From Muraenolepis orangiensis (Eukaryota; Chordata; Actinopteri; Gadiformes; Muraenolepididae), in assembly GCA_027704905.1 (NCBI GenBank), contig JANIIK010000687.1:86001-150000 (forward strand): a DNA stretch of 64,000 bases. The letters run 5' to 3'. Below the pieces are notes generated by a model. That model was not told where the DNA came from. It did no database searches and saw only the letters and a program-made list of their open reading frames with translations. The translations under genes and the position numbers were made by a program. Positions 42,559 to 58,640 of the stretch are shown here, in pieces. Each line of letters starts with the position of its first letter. Position 1 is the first letter of the stretch.

Positions 42559-43178
42559 TCTCCTTGTGAATGGACTCATAGAGCTGCCTGGTGCTCTGCC
42601 CTGTCTTGAGTGGCAGGCTTTTCAGTTCGCTGAGCCACAAAGGAAATTATGTAACATTGTCTTGTATAAGAGTATAAGAAGAGTTGACACAATGATGGTT
42701 ATTATTATCATCTCACCTTCTGAGAGAACATATTCAATGAGACATTGCCATTTCGGTTTGGAATAATAATAATGATACCTTTCCATATTCCCTTGGCACT
42801 TCATGACCTACTCTAATGGTAGATTCTGGCATTATGGTAGACTAGATGTTGTTTCATTTGACCCTGGACATAACCCTACACTTTGTTCAATGAAAACAGT
42901 ACCTTTCAATCCCAGAAAGACATTTATACAAACATTTTGTGTCAAATTGAATTACATTTAATGTCATGAGCTATTTCTATTCTATAGAGCACATAAAGGT
43001 CACGAGATCTCCCACCAGTTTGGTTCGGCCACGCCAATCCCCTGTCTCCTCACTAATGATCGGTTCAATGAAACCACCTGCTGGTTCCCCACATGAACCC
43101 CCAGCTCTCTGACTCTTCACTCACTGCCAGATGGTCTCTCTGCTCCACAATACCTTGTTTCCCCGCATTCCAGTACGC
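42559..43178. other. Spacer, unit B
   Basis: From about 42652 it matches 17775-18303 of unit A. No gene. Confidence 0.4.
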
Positions 43179-43465
43179 TGGTCCCTCCTCCTACGACCCC
43201 TCACCTGTCTGTCCCCCTGGTCCCTCCTCCTACACTCCCTTACCTGTCTGTCCCCCTGGTCCCTCCTGATACGACCCCTCACCTGTCTGTCCCCCTGGTC
43301 TCTCCTCCTTTGACTCCTCACCTGTCTGTCCCCCTGGTCCTTCCTCCTACGACCCCTCACCTCTCTGTCCCCTGGTCCCTCCTCCTTTGACTCCTCACCT
43401 GTCTGTCCCCCTGGTCCCTCCTCCTACGACCCCTCACCTGTCTGTCCCCCTGGTCCCTCCTGATA
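43179..43465. repeat. 39-bp minisatellite (unit B), about 7 copies
   Basis: Same unit as 15091-15360. The order of its first variants matches the start of the unit A array 2 (18304 on). Confidence 0.95.
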
Positions 43466-44242
43466 CAGCTCTTATCCTCCTGGATGACAGTCCTTCCTCC
43501 TCCACAGTATTATCACTTATGTTTATTCATGATTATTCAATCCTTTCACTTCTCCTTTTGTACCCGATATATTGGGGTTGTCATACTTTTGCTGGACTTT
43601 CTGGACTCTTCTAATCATAACAATCAAGACTCAAGATTCAAGATTATAGATGTTTTTATTTGCCATATGCAATAACAAGTTCAATGGATTACTTATACTC
43701 CATATTCCCCCCCGCAAGTATGAATTTAACTTGTCCACACAGCAGAGCAGGATGCTCTCAAGTTCTCTTGTTTTCTCTCCACTTGGCTCATATTTGAGTA
43801 GGAGTGAAGACTCTTCCAGCGGCCTTCCACTTCAGCATAACACTGGAGCACTATTCAGGGACCTGTCTCATTCAGAAGAATCACAAGCTTTAAAACTCAC
43901 ACACAAAGATGGGCTCTGAGGCCCGATCCAGTTGATACACACCACACCAATATACATGTTGAACTGATTAATAGTACACCTTGTACTCAATGTGTCACTG
44001 TATACAATGCAATGTTAACATCGCACACAATGGCCAATTGTTGAATTCATTTGCAACCTCAAATTACATTCTCACAATTGTCCAAAGAGGAGGAAGCAAC
44101 ATGTGATAGGAATCATAAAAATACACAGCTTGTACATTTATAAATGTCCCACATTTAAGAGAATCACCACAAACTGTTTAGCAAAACCCAACGACTGATC
44201 ACGTTAATGACATGATTGTTATGTCATAATTAAACATACCAG
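43466..44242. other. Downstream region of TRIM gene B with poly(A)-signal-bearing LINE tail
   Basis: Equivalent of 15361-16137. An AATAAA on the minus strand lies at about 43653-43660 inside a LINE-tail motif, about 1.36 kb past the TRIM stop codon. It could serve as the gene's polyadenylation site. Confidence 0.45.
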
Positions 44243-44540
44243 ATCACTATGGAGGGAGTAGGGAGTGATGTATCACTATATCACTATGGAGGGAGTAGGG
44301 AGTGATGTATCACTATATCACTATATAGGGAGTAGGGAGTGATGTATCACTATATCACTATGGAGGGAGTAGGGAGTGATGTATCACTATATCACTATGG
44401 AGGGAGTAGGGAGTGATGTATCACTATGGAGGGAGTAGGGAGTGATGTATCACTATGGAGGGAGTAGGGAGTGATGTATCACTATGGAGGGAGTAGGGAG
44501 TGATGTATCACTATATCACTATGGAGGGAGTAGGGAGTGA
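44243..44540. repeat. 37-bp minisatellite (unit B), about 8 copies
   Basis: Same unit as 16138-16637. It contains several short variant units and one tatagggag variant. Confidence 0.95.
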
Positions 44541-44664
44541 TTTCGGACACTCAATAGACCATTTTCCCAGCTGCAGCTCATAGCACCAGAGTGGTGTAAT
44601 TATGTTAATTACGTAATTATGTTAAGAACATAACAGAGTGTTATGAGAGACACCTGTGTCTATC

Positions 44665-45018
44665 GTGTATTTCTATGTGTGTGCGTGTGCGTGTGTGTAT
44701 TTCTATGTGTGTGGGTGTGTGTGTGTGTGTGTGCTTGTATTTCTAGGTGTGTGTGTGCGTGTGTGTGTATTTCTATGTGTGTGTACGTATGTGTATTTCT
44801 ATGTGTGTGTGCGTGCGCATGTGTATTTCTATGTGTGTGCGTGTGCATGCGTGTGTGTATTTCTATGTGTGTGTGTATTTCTATGTGTGTGTGTATTTCT
44901 ATGTGTGTGTGTGTGTGCTTGTATTTCTATACGTCTGTGTGTGTGTTTGTGTATTTCTATGTGCATGTGTGTGTGTATTTCTATGTGTGTGTGTGTGTGT
45001 GTTATTTCTATGTGTGTT
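44665..45018. repeat. Cryptic (TG)n with tatttcta interruptions (unit B)
   Basis: Equivalent of 16755-17101. It begins one base after the TRIM stop codon on the minus strand, so it would form the start of the 3' UTR as a CA-rich tract. Confidence 0.95.
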
Positions 45019-45019
45019 G

Positions 45020-48186
<3,167 letters not shown>

Positions 48187-48188
48187 TC

Positions 48189-48429
48189 CTACAAAACATT
48201 GTTGAATCAAGTCAAAAAACGATCACATTCTTTTAAAAAATTCATTACAATGGTTATATTTGTACATATATATGAGTGATGGTGTAGCATAGGGCTTGAT
48301 ATAAACATATAATACACATCTAATACTACATGAACTTAACAATGGTCCACCATTAAAGTGTGTCCGTTGGAACAGGCTCCCTGGTGCAGAACTAACTCTT
48401 TGAAGCCCTTGGTCGCACTTACTACTCAC
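48189..48429 (-). other. 5' UTR intron of TRIM gene B
   Basis: Donor gtgagtagt follows ctaag at 48430. A possible acceptor ttttgtag lies at 48189-48190, two bases before the ATG. A spliced leader is common in TRIM genes. The acceptor has a weak pyrimidine tract. Confidence 0.5.
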
Positions 48430-48650
48430 CTTAGACGCTGTCCACCGCTTAGTTGGACAAAGGCTGCTGTCTGTCTCCACGTCGAGTCCCAAAGAGAGGA
48501 AATGTCTCTGTCTCCACGTCGAGTCCCAAAGAGAGGAAATGTCTCTGTCTCCACGTCGCGTCTTTCTGCTTTGATTTCGGTGAGTTTTGTTTCCTCAAAA
48601 GTGACGTCATCTCGTGGCCCCCCCCTCGCGTCTATCCGGGAGCAACGAGC

Positions 48651-48653
<3 letters not shown>
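48430..48653 (-). promoter_or_regulatory. Promoter and non-coding first exon of TRIM gene B
   Basis: A CRE core tgacgtca lies at 48602-48609. The 37-bp repeat (ccacgtcgagtcccaaagag) occurs two and a half times from about 48477. The non-coding exon would end at 48430. The (GA)n run limits the region upstream. No TATA box or clear interferon response element was seen. Confidence 0.4.
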
Positions 48654-48716
<63 letters not shown>

Positions 48717-49241
48717 TAGTACTACTACTACGGACTACTACTACTCAACTACTACTACTACTACTTCTTATACTACTACTATTAATTACTAATGCAAATA
48801 CTACTACTGACTACTACTACTACTCCACTACTAATACTACAAATATTAATACTACTCAGAACTACTACTACTACTTCACTACTACTACTACTAATACAAA
48901 TACTAATACTACTACTAACACTACTAATACGAATACTACTAATTACTACTACTACAACTACTACTACAACTACTTAGTCTACTACTACTACTACTAACTA
49001 TTAATACTACTCCACTACTACTTATACGCATACTACTACTACTACTACCATCCACCTATTATACTACTACTACTACTACTACTACAAATACTACTACACC
49101 TTCTATGACTACTACTACTACCATCCACTACTACTAACACTACTGATGATACTACTACTACTACTACAACTACTACTACTCCACTTCTACTACTACTACT
49201 ACTACTCCACTTCTACTACTACCATCCACTACTACTACTAC
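48654..49241. repeat. (GA)n and degenerate (TAC)n, left arm (unit B)
   Basis: GA run 48654-48713, then TAC triplets. This arm has an extra ~110 bp not in unit A. Frames of Thr and Tyr runs are artefacts. Confidence 0.95.
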
Positions 49242-49862
49242 TGTAACAGACCACTTGAGATAAAACATGTCTAGGCAATATCCTTTGCGGTTTACTGAAT
49301 AATATTCAGTATGTATGTATGCCATGAAATGACGTGTGGGAGTTCGATACCCGTAGGCCTACATAAATCTGTCCCTATTGGCGCACCGTAGATCAGTACA
49401 GCTGGAAGCGCCTGTTAAGTGTGTAGTCGGCAGCAGGAACGTTTGGTGCGTCCTTTTGTATCGCTTTTGTATTTGTGCGACTTTTTATCCTTTTGTATCC
49501 CCGTGTATTGATCGTGTGTTTTAAACGGAAGAAAGGACCTTTTTCGGATTATGTTTGCGTTCCTTGGAGAGCGCAGCAAGGTATGCTTTGTTGTTTATTT
49601 GATTATGGTTGTAACTCTGTAGAAGGAAATTCGTGAATGAATGATTTGATGTCTTGTGTAGGAATGTAATCCTTGTAGTTTGATACCAATGTTATTTAGT
49701 TTAGTGTTTGTACTGTACTGTGGAAACCGTTATGTGAAATGTTTGTCTGTTTATGTACGTTTCCAATGCAGTTTTCACGGTGCTAAGATGACGTCACGGA
49801 TGGACAATTAAATAAAGATCGTCTTATGCATCAGTCGAGACTCTGTCGTTTGGATCCAAGGA
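49242..49862. mobile_element. 621-bp unique block inside (TAC)n (unit B)
   Basis: Same length and sequence as 24475-25095. Possible solo LTR. Confidence 0.35.
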
Positions 49863-50121
49863 TACTACTAACACTACTGATACTACTACTACAACTACTA
49901 CAACTACTCCACTTCTACTACTACTACAACTACCGCTACTACAACTAGTAATACAACTAACGACTACTACTACTACTTCTCAACTACTACTACAACTACT
50001 TATTCTACTTCTACTCCTAATTACTACTAATAATACTACTACTCCACCACTACTACTTATAATACTACTACTACAATTCCACTAACAACTACTACTACTA
50101 CTACTACTACGAGAGAGAGAG
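49863..50121. repeat. Degenerate (TAC)n right arm with short (GA)n (unit B)
   Basis: Equivalent of 25096-25354. gagagagagag at 50111-50121 touches the LINE 3' end. Confidence 0.9.
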
Positions 50122-50421
50122 TATTTTGAAAAATCATTTGACTTCAAAACAATTTTTTAAACAAAAGTTCATCACAGAGATACTTTTTTTTTTTAAAACA
50201 AAAATCCCCACAATGAGGTTGTCAAACACACAAGAAACATAAATATACGATAAAGCAACCAAAATAAAACACCCAAAACAAAACACAAGAACAAGACGAT
50301 GGACCCTTCAGACCAGCCCATCGCCAAATACCAGTTCCTCATCTTTTATTTGGCACAAAGCTTGTTTGTAGCACCATCTGCTGCCAAATGTCTCCAAATC
50401 ATTAATTTCTTTATAGAATTT

Positions 50422-50814
50422 CTATATATAATCTACCAAGATCCTTGCCTTTAAGGACTTGATAAAAACCATTTTTGGACAGGCCTCTTGATCGCTTTCA
50501 ATTTTTCTACTTAAATAGATTGCCATCTTTGCCTGCCCAAATACAAAATTTAAAAGTTGACACTTCTGACTGGTCGACTTCCTATATTTAAAACCAAAGA
50601 TAAAAACCTGTTTTGTAAAAAAATCCCCAAAAGACACCACAAGCCTCTCTAATAAAACAAACAATGGAGAGAGTCTGGGGCATTCTACAAAACAGTGAAA
50701 AATGGTTTCCCTCCGTGTGCAGAACGGACAACCTTCCGACACACTATGGTTTACAATCGAGATAAGAGTTGACAGCCACAATACCATGTAAAATCCTCCA
50801 TTGTAGGTCTGCAA
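50422..50814 (-). pseudogene. LINE ORF2 C-terminal Cys-rich region (unit B)
   Basis: Equivalent of 25656-26048, identical in the CPFC and HCFVEC motifs. Confidence 0.7.
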
Positions 50815-51582
50815 CCTGTAATGGAAAAATCATATGTTGTCCCTTCTATCACTCTCTGTTTCTTTGACCTTGTGACCCCCCCATGTAATTCTCCCTATCA
50901 CCCTTTCGTCCTATTGTCCTGAGGGGTTCTCATCCTTATCCTTATCCTGCTTGACCAACTGTAATGTTTATCTCACAGCGGGGGACAGTGGCTATTGCAG
51001 CCTACAGCTGTTGAGGGGGGGTTGGCATACAACTATTGAGCTGGATCAAAGGCTTGGCCGCTCCTGGTTCAACACCTCTGGCTTCCTATGCCTGCACGAG
51101 AGTTCCTCTGTTCCCGTGCTGGAGATGGGGGTGGTGGAGCCAGATGGTCAAGACTTGCATCATTGGAGTGAAAGACAGTGTCTTAGGGGCAGTCCTAAGA
51201 AGGAATAAATACTGAGTGTTGCCAGCATTACGGTGGACTTCCCTATCCTCACCTCATAGGATTCGGGGCTCCCGACAAAGCTTTGTCTGTCTGTTGTCTG
51301 TCTGTTGTCTGACTATTTGTCTGTTTGGCCACTTGTCTACTTGTATTTGTTCATTGTGTTCTGCTTGCTTGATAAATCTTCAAACTTAATTGAGTTTATG
51401 TGTGACAGTTCTTATTGATTGATAATTTGCCTTCTTATTCACGTAATGTCAATGGAGGGGAAAGGATCACTGTCATCTGGCACTCTAAAACCATTATAAA
51501 ACATTCTTAAAAAGGACACACTCATTTCCACTTAGTTTGCTCTTCCATTGGTCCAGTAATTTTTGTATAGTCCTTGAAGACC

Positions 51583-52708
51583 TCACTCCCATATGGCTAG
51601 CCAAGGCCGCGCCATCGTCCAAGTCTGGTCCAGCCAGCTCCACCACCTGTCCCAGAGTTGTGACCTTGGACCTCTGGAGATTTTCCTGGAGAGTGGAGCC
51701 AAATGTGCCCTCAGCTGCAAACCGTCCTCCTGGAACCACTGGTTCATTAAGCAGCCAGTACAATGAGGTTGGATCATCCACCCTCTCTTTCTTGAATAGG
51801 CTCCAAACACTAAAAACTCTGGGACGTTTTTAAAATCCTGCAATGTAAAATCCAATAAGAACAGTGAAGTGCCAAGTCCGTAGCCACCAGCTCGCTTTAA
51901 GATGGACCTTGCCAGTGGTTTCCACACCAAGTCTTTTGGTCCTGTTAAAAACCTTTTTATGAAATCCAGCCTGAAAGTGGCCCCCCTGCTGGCCATGTGT
52001 ACGAGTCCATGTCCGCCTTCCTCCTTCTGCAGGTACAGAATGCTCTGGGGCAACCAGTGTAGCTTATCCCAGAAAGCATTCACCATTAAAGCTTGCACCT
52101 TCGCCAGTAAATTGGGTGGAGGATCACAACAGGCAAGGCGATGCCACAACATAGATGAAACCAAATTGTTTAAGACCAAGACCCGACCTTTATAGGATAC
52201 CTGTGGGAAGACCCAAGCCCACTTCCCTCAACTGTTTCTAAAACATTGTCCCAGTTCCCTTTCATGTATTCTTTGGTTCCGACTAAAACTCCCAGATACT
52301 TAATCCCCCCCTTCTTCCATGTTAGCCCCCCTGGTAGCTTGACGCTTCTAGCTATATCCTTGCTAACTGCCAAAGCCTCGCTTTTTCCCCCTGTTGACTC
52401 TTGCCGACGATAACAAACCAAAATTCTGTGTGATCTCCTTCATTGTATTAACGTCTTTCTGGTTATTCACAAAAATTATAACATCATCAGCATAAGCATA
52501 AATAGTTTAAAAAGACCACTGCACCCTGGGACGCAAAGCCTGCCAACTTGTGTCTTAAGTTGTGCAGAAGGGGTTCTATGGCCAGGGAGTACAGCATCCC
52601 TGACAGGCTACATCCTTGCCTCACACCCCTCTGCACTTTAAACGGGGCACTCAAGCCACCGTTAATCTTCACCATACTCTCAATGTCACGGTAAAGGACC
52701 TGGATCAT
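51583..52708 (-). pseudogene. LINE ORF2 RT palm, thumb and connector (unit B)
   Basis: Equivalent of 26817-27942. RT motif B (VRQGCSLSG) and the YADD region remain, with the same frameshifts. Confidence 0.75.
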
Positions 52709-53582
52709 GGCTATGAAACCAGGGCTGAAACCAAACGCCTGCAGCGTACGCCACAGGTATCTCTATTTCCAATGAACCTGAGACTTCCAAAAAATCTCGA
52801 ATTAACATGACATTATCCGTGATCAGCCTGCCGGGCACACAGTAAGACTGGTTCACATGGATGACCTCCGCCAACACCCTCCCCAATCTTGTAGCCAGCA
52901 CCTTGGACAACAACTTGTAATCGGTACACAGCAGGGAGCCTGGCCTCCAATTTTTCAATTGTTGCAAATCTCCCTTCTTTGGCAGCAGCGTAACTACCGC
53001 CCTCCTGCAACTCAAAAAGGGCAAGCACCCTGTTGCCAGGCTGTCCTTGAGTACTTCTAGCAGGTCCTCACCGATGACAGGCCAAAAAGACTTAAAAAAG
53101 TCTGCCGGCAGGCCATCAATGCCTGGAGCCTTGCCAGCCTTCAGGGACTGTAGTGCCTCCTTTAGCTCCTCCGTAGAAAGCACTTCCTCGAGGACTTTGT
53201 TTGCCTGGACCTGAGGAAGGCCCTCAAAAAAAGGCTGCGCACTCTCAGTGTGAGCACTGACCTCACTTGTGTACAAGCCTTTGTAGAAAGCTGCTGCATA
53301 TCTGCGTATTTCGTCATGCTCGTTCACAGTTGTTCCATTTTCTGTGCACAGGGAGTGAAAGACTTTTCTCTGCCCATTCCTCCGTTCAAGGCTAAAGAAA
53401 TAGTGTGACGGGGCATCCATGTGCGTTGCATTCATAGAACGGGACCTGACCAGCGCCCCCTGTGCTTTGACGCCCAGCAGGCTGCTCAACGCTGTCTTTT
53501 TTGCTGTGAGTTCCTCAATATGGCCTCGATTTCCTGTGGACTCCGTCAAGGACTGTGTCAAGTTTGTTTTTGTTTTCCCCAC
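52686..53582 (-). pseudogene. LINE ORF2 RT N-terminal part (unit B)
   Basis: Equivalent of 27920-28816, including loss of motif A. Confidence 0.75.
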
Positions 53583-54377
53583 TTGAAGGGCTCAGGCAAC
53601 GTGATCAAAGAAGGATATAACTCTGACTTTTCTTTGACCTTAGTTTGTCGTTTATTTGGTTGACAAATGGTTGTCACAATAGCAGGTTATAAACCTGAAA
53701 TGGTATGAAAGGAAATGTTTCAAAATCAACATAATACATAGGCTATAATAATATCAGTTCATTCAAATAAACAATTACCAAATGCATTTCCATTAAGAAC
53801 ATTCATTCAGCATTTACCAATAATCAACATTATTCTTTAAACTTAACCATGTGATGAATGTCATGCATCAAAATGTTCAAACAATATATTCAAACTGTTG
53901 TAATGTCAAACATTGCAGGCCTACAGCCCACGTATACACTACAGACCGCAGGAACACCATTTCCCAGGGTGCACCGGGGCCGCATGTTACAAACATTCCA
54001 TGCTGAGCAGAGCTAACATGCTAACATGCTAGCTAACATGCTAGGGAGCTAACAGCTAACATAAGCAAAGCACATGAACATAAAGCAAGCAAAACACATA
54101 AAGCAAGCAGGGAAGGCGAATGTAAACATACCATTGGGCTATCACGTTCCTGGTCTGAATGCAGCCAACTCCCTGAGCAAAATGCACCACCTGAATGAGC
54201 TGGGGTTTCAATTTAAGTCCACTGGGGCTGCCCACATAGATGCCAGACGGTAAACCAGTCAAGCCCTGACGTGCTGCCCGCGTAGACGCCTGATATAAAT
54301 TATTATTTCTTTACTCCTAAAGTTCATTTAATTTCAATTTACCTTTGAAAATAGTTGCAAGGGGTACATTTTATCAT

Positions 54378-55394
54378 TTAGGGGGCATTTAAATTATACC
54401 ATTTGTTTTGGATAAATAATATATGTAATTTTGAGTCAATAGAATACATTTGGCTCTCTTTGCTCCTAAAGAGTTTAACAGACTGCATGTCCACGATTCC
54501 AATCTCTAGTTCTCTCATTGTCCTGGCCCTGTCCCTGCTGACATTGAGAGTATACTGTTGACACAAGTCTTTGATCTGGCACTTTCCAACATCCCACCAC
54601 TGCTGCAAGGAGATAAAATCATTCTTCTTTTTTCGGTACTCACCCCAGAAAAACATAAAAGCCTCTCTAAGATTCCTATCGATTAAAAGTGTGTTATTAA
54701 AGTGCCAAAAAGCACTTTTTGATTTGACATTGCTTATAAACACTGAACATTGAACCAAACAGTGATCAGTAAAGCCAACAGGAATAATAGAGCTGCATTT
54801 AAAAACGTTAAAATGATGCTTAAAACAATAAAACCTGTCTAGCCTAGCTCACGATAAACTATTGTCTCTAGTGTGAGCCCAGGTGTACTGCCTCTGAATC
54901 CCATGGAAACTTCTCCACACATCCCTCAGCTCGCATGAAGCCGTGAGCCGTGTGAGTCGCTTCAGAGAGGCAGGGTGAGGCTCAAGGTGATTCCTGTCCA
55001 ATGAGAAATCCTCCGTGCAGTTAAAATCACCTCCTAAAAACAAATACTCATCGCTATCACACTGGCTTATAGTTTCACTAAGAGTGTCTAAAAACAGTAG
55101 TCTTTCCGTTCCTCTGGTTGGGGCATAAATATTGATAAAAACCATCTTCACCTCCTCATATTGGGCTTTTATTTTTAAAAGCCGGCCTTCCACTACCACC
55201 TCCTTAACATAAGAGAAAGGTTTAAAATGATTCGAGAATAAAATGCCCACTCCACCACTGTCAAAAGACTTGTGACTTAGAAACACATCTCCGCTCCATT
55301 CCTTCTTCCACTCACTTTCCATATCAAGACAGGCTCTTTTGAAAACGTTTCTCGCCCCATTTAAATTTAAAGTGCCAATTCTAAAATCACACAT
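54378..55394 (-). pseudogene. LINE ORF2 endonuclease and linker (units B/C)
   Basis: Equivalent of 29612-30628. The frame is interrupted by the same TGA (54849-54851) and lacks the QETH segment. One substitution (RSFHG for RSSHG) distinguishes it. Confidence 0.75.
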
Positions 55395-55458
55395 TTGTTA
55401 TTTTTAAAAGGGCAGTCCAGCACCAAGAAAACCACACAACGAAAAAAAACAAGACTGT

Positions 55459-56101
55459 TCAGAAGGCGTTATCGTTGGAGACCACCTCCAACTTTGCCTT
55501 TTGTAACAGCTTCCTCAGCCTGTAGGTTTCCTTTCTTGTGAAGCAATTTTCGGATGCTTCACTGGGATTGTTTTTAAGGCCTATACGCTTTACTGATCCG
55601 ATGAAAGCGGTTAAATTAGAAAAATGCTTTCCTATTTTAACTTTGCGTCCTTTTGATTTGTCTAAAAAACTTTTAATGCACTCAAAAGAATACTCAGTGT
55701 CATCTTTGGTTTCATAATCACTCATACTTTCATCCTCAGACTCATCGGATGACGAGCTTACTACTTTCTTGGCTTTAGACTTGTTTTTCTCCTCAGTTAG
55801 ATTTTTCCTTTTACCCGACGGTTTGGAGGATTCATCTCCGATCACCATCCTCACCTCCCGTTCCTCCAACATCTCCTGTGCCACCTCGTTTCTCCCTAAC
55901 GCTGGTACCGCCAATGGCCATTCAACCGCATCTAGAGCCCCCGCCGGCGGTGCCCCAGCGCCCGCAACAGCCGGGGGCACCCCTACTGCCCCCCCGAAAA
56001 CCGTGACAGTCGCCCAGAGGGGTCGCCCCGATGCCCCCACTGGGAGCACCGTGACGACCGCCGGGGCCACCGCGATATCCACCAGGGGCCCCGCGACGGG
56101 C
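55459..56101 (-). pseudogene. LINE ORF1 C-terminal part (unit C)
   Basis: Equivalent of 30693-31335 with one substitution seen (VPPAVAG for VPPDVAG). Confidence 0.55.
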
Positions 56102-56967
56102 ACGACGGCTGACGACGTCGCTCCGCACCCGGCTGAGGACGCCGCTCCGCACCTGGCTGACGACGTCGCTCCGCACCCGGCTGACGACGCCGCTCCGCAC
56201 CCGGCTGACGACGCCGCTCCACTCCCGCCGGAGGACGTCGCTCCGCACCCGTCGGAGGACGTCGCTCCGCTCCCGCCGGAGGACGCCGCTCCGCACCCGC
56301 CGGAGGACGCCGCTCCGCTTTCGCTTGAGGACGTCACTCCGCTCCCGCCGGAGGACGCCGCTCTGCTTCCGCCGGAGGACGCCGCTCCGCACCCGCCGGA
56401 GGACGTCGCTTCGCACCCGCCGGAGGTCGTCGCTTCGCACCCGCCGGAGGACGTCGCTCCGATTTCGTTTGAGGACGTCACTCCGCACCCGTCTAACGAC
56501 GCCGCCCCGCACCCGCCGAACGACGTCGATCCGCACCGCCTGACGACGTAGCGCCGTACCCGCCTGACGACGTCACGCGGCCCCCTTCTGCTGACGCCGC
56601 GCCCTATCCGCCCGACGATGTCGCGTGGCCCCCGTCTGTCGACTACAGAGGGGGTTCAGAGCAGACCCCAGAGGAGACTCCAGAGAAGGTCCCGGAGGAG
56701 ACCCCTAGAGGAGACCCCTGGAGGAGGGTCCAGAGGAGACCTCCAGAGAGGACTCCCACTGACCTGGGCAGAAGGGGTGGCTCTCTTCCCGGGCCCCGCC
56801 CGCCCACCAAATCTCCTCCACCCCCCCGGATCATCGACTGGGACGCAAACGGTCCAGAGGAGCGGGGTTGGCCCCCGCGCCGCTACTGTCGGGATCTGTT
56901 ATTTTCCCTCAACTGCCACCGAGAACACCCCTTCAAGCCGGGTTGGACACCAGGAGGCGCCCGTTGA
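56102..56967 (+). pseudogene. Gypsy-type tail with 24-bp coding repeats (unit C)
   Basis: Equivalent of 31336-32201, including the same frameshift and the chromodomain-like end (DWDANGPEERGW here). Stop at 56965-56967. Confidence 0.6.
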
Positions 56968-56978
56968 GGGGGGGGTAC

Positions 56979-57391
56979 TGTCACGGCTACGGTGGTTGGC
57001 AGGGGGCGTGGCCAAGCCACGTGCGCTGGCCACACACACACCTGAACACATTCTCCCCGGGTAATTGCTTATCACCTCACCTGGGGTATATAGACGTTGT
57101 CTTTCCTTTACCCCAGCGTGAGGTCGTTACTCTACTATGCACGAAGTTCTCCCGTCTGATACCCATCGCCTGCCAACTACCTGCCGGTACTCCACACCCG
57201 ATACCCCCGGTACAGACTCCTCCCCCTGTCCCGGACTACCCGCCGGTCAACTGCCTGCCGGTACTCCGCGGATCGTCTCCACAATGCACTCTTGTGACTG
57301 TGTGTGTGTTTGGTGCAAAAAAAGCCGTTCGTATCACTCCACTTGTCGGCGTCTGCATTCGGGGTCCACCCCACTCCCCCTCACCGTGACA
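56979..57391 (+). mobile_element. LTR of Gypsy-type retrotransposon (unit C)
   Basis: 413 bp, TGTCACGG to CCGTGACA, with the purine run in front. Confidence 0.7.
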
Positions 57392-57395
57392 AATA

Positions 57396-57570
57396 TATTA
57401 ACGGTATTATGTTAACATCATCACAGCAATATATAACAGTATTATCTTAACATCATCACAGTAATATAGTAACAGTATTATCTTAACATCATCACAGTAA
57501 TATAGTAACAGTATTATCTTAACATCATCACAGTAATATAGTAACAGTATTATCTTAACATCATCACATT
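57396..57570. repeat. 36-bp minisatellite, about 5 copies (unit C)
   Basis: Same unit as 3436-3683. Confidence 0.9.
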
Positions 57571-57766
57571 GATATCTTGACTCATGCTAAATGGGTTCAT
57601 CCTGTCTTGTTCTTCCTTCCTGTTTAGGGTCAACTGAACCATGAAGACTCTTCTCCCGTTCAGCTTAAAGCAGCACAGAGTAGACTGCTGCTCATTTACA
57701 ATCATTACTAACAGCCTTCAGCTAACTTCACATGCTGTGAGTGATCAATTACAATAACATTCATAT

Positions 57767-58524
57767 TTACTTTTATCTTGAAATCAGTCATCAATCTGTA
57801 CTAAAATTTTAAATCAATGTCATCACTGTATTTGGGATTGATTTGATGAACTCGCCGACTATAATAGTTTCATAATTAGTAAGAACAGAAACATATGGAT
57901 GAGCTGAGATGAAATGATGGCTCCACACACGGTAGACCAACATGTGTGGATGTTATTAAGCCATCGCCTTCTTTCAGCACCGAGAGCCAGAGTTTGCTCC
58001 CCTTGATTTTGGATTATAGTTGATTTATTTTATATTGTATTTGATTATAAAAAAAAACTTGAATTGGCAACTTTCACGAGTGCTATTGTGGCCACAATTC
58101 TACACTGTGCAGATCTATGTTATGACTGATAGAGCGCTCCAAAAGAACCAAACAAAGAGTTTAAAGGGCTGACTAATACTTCTCCGGTCGTATTTTCATT
58201 AGATTTGACTTGATTTGCAAATCATCAATTCAAGAATTTTGACTAAATTGAGTCGAGTTTGAATATTGATTCGTTGAATGTAATATTTAATTCATATATT
58301 TTTAATTGTGTTATTATTGTAGAGTTTTGCTAGAGAACTGCATTGCTTGGCTGGTTTATGTTTTAATTTGATTTAATCATTTTCTGTCTATTTTTGGTAT
58401 TGGATTGTTTGAAAGTTTTCCTAATTCTCACTGTTGTCTTTGGGTTATTCTGTCAATAAAATACTGTAAATATAATAATTAATAATTTTCCATAATGTCA
58501 GGTTGTTAGGTTAGAGTTTTTATT
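57767..58524. other. AT-rich right flank of the array
   Basis: Single-copy within the window. No coding frame or RNA gene is recognised. An AATAAA lies near 58457. Confidence 0.35.
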
Positions 58525-58640
58525 TGAGTTCATAATAATAATAATACCGGTAATAATAATAATACATTCAATTTCATATCGCGCTTTTCTTGTCACCCAA
58601 GGTGTTTTACAGACATGGTAAAATTGCACGTACAGTAAAA
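58525..58640 (+). mobile_element. Fish SINE/LINE-tail fragment with (ATA)n
   Basis: A run of ataataata followed by tatcgcgcttttcttgtcac and ccaaggtgttttacaga. This is a diverged form of the common fish repeat with a tagcgcttttc...caaggcgctttaca motif. Confidence 0.5.

Larger units (their letters stand above)
50122..56100 (-). mobile_element. Tx1-clade LINE, degenerate, spanning the B/C junction
   Basis: A nearly identical copy of 25355-31330 with the same insertions (about 50820-51480 and 53586-54466), the same missing endonuclease segment, missing RT motif A, frameshifts and in-frame stop. Only scattered single-base differences are seen. Confidence 0.8.
55088..57766. repeat. Partial segmental duplication unit C
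   Basis: It matches unit B from 30322 to about 33000 (offset 24766) and then diverges at ttcatat (57766). Only weak similarity lies beyond. Its length is about 2.7 kb: LINE 5' end, Gypsy tail, LTR and 36-bp repeat. Confidence 0.85.

Noticed and set aside
42094..42609. Lys/Tyr/Asn repeat frame and the opposite Leu/Phe/Tyr frame
   Set aside because: They are translations of the 15-bp repeat.
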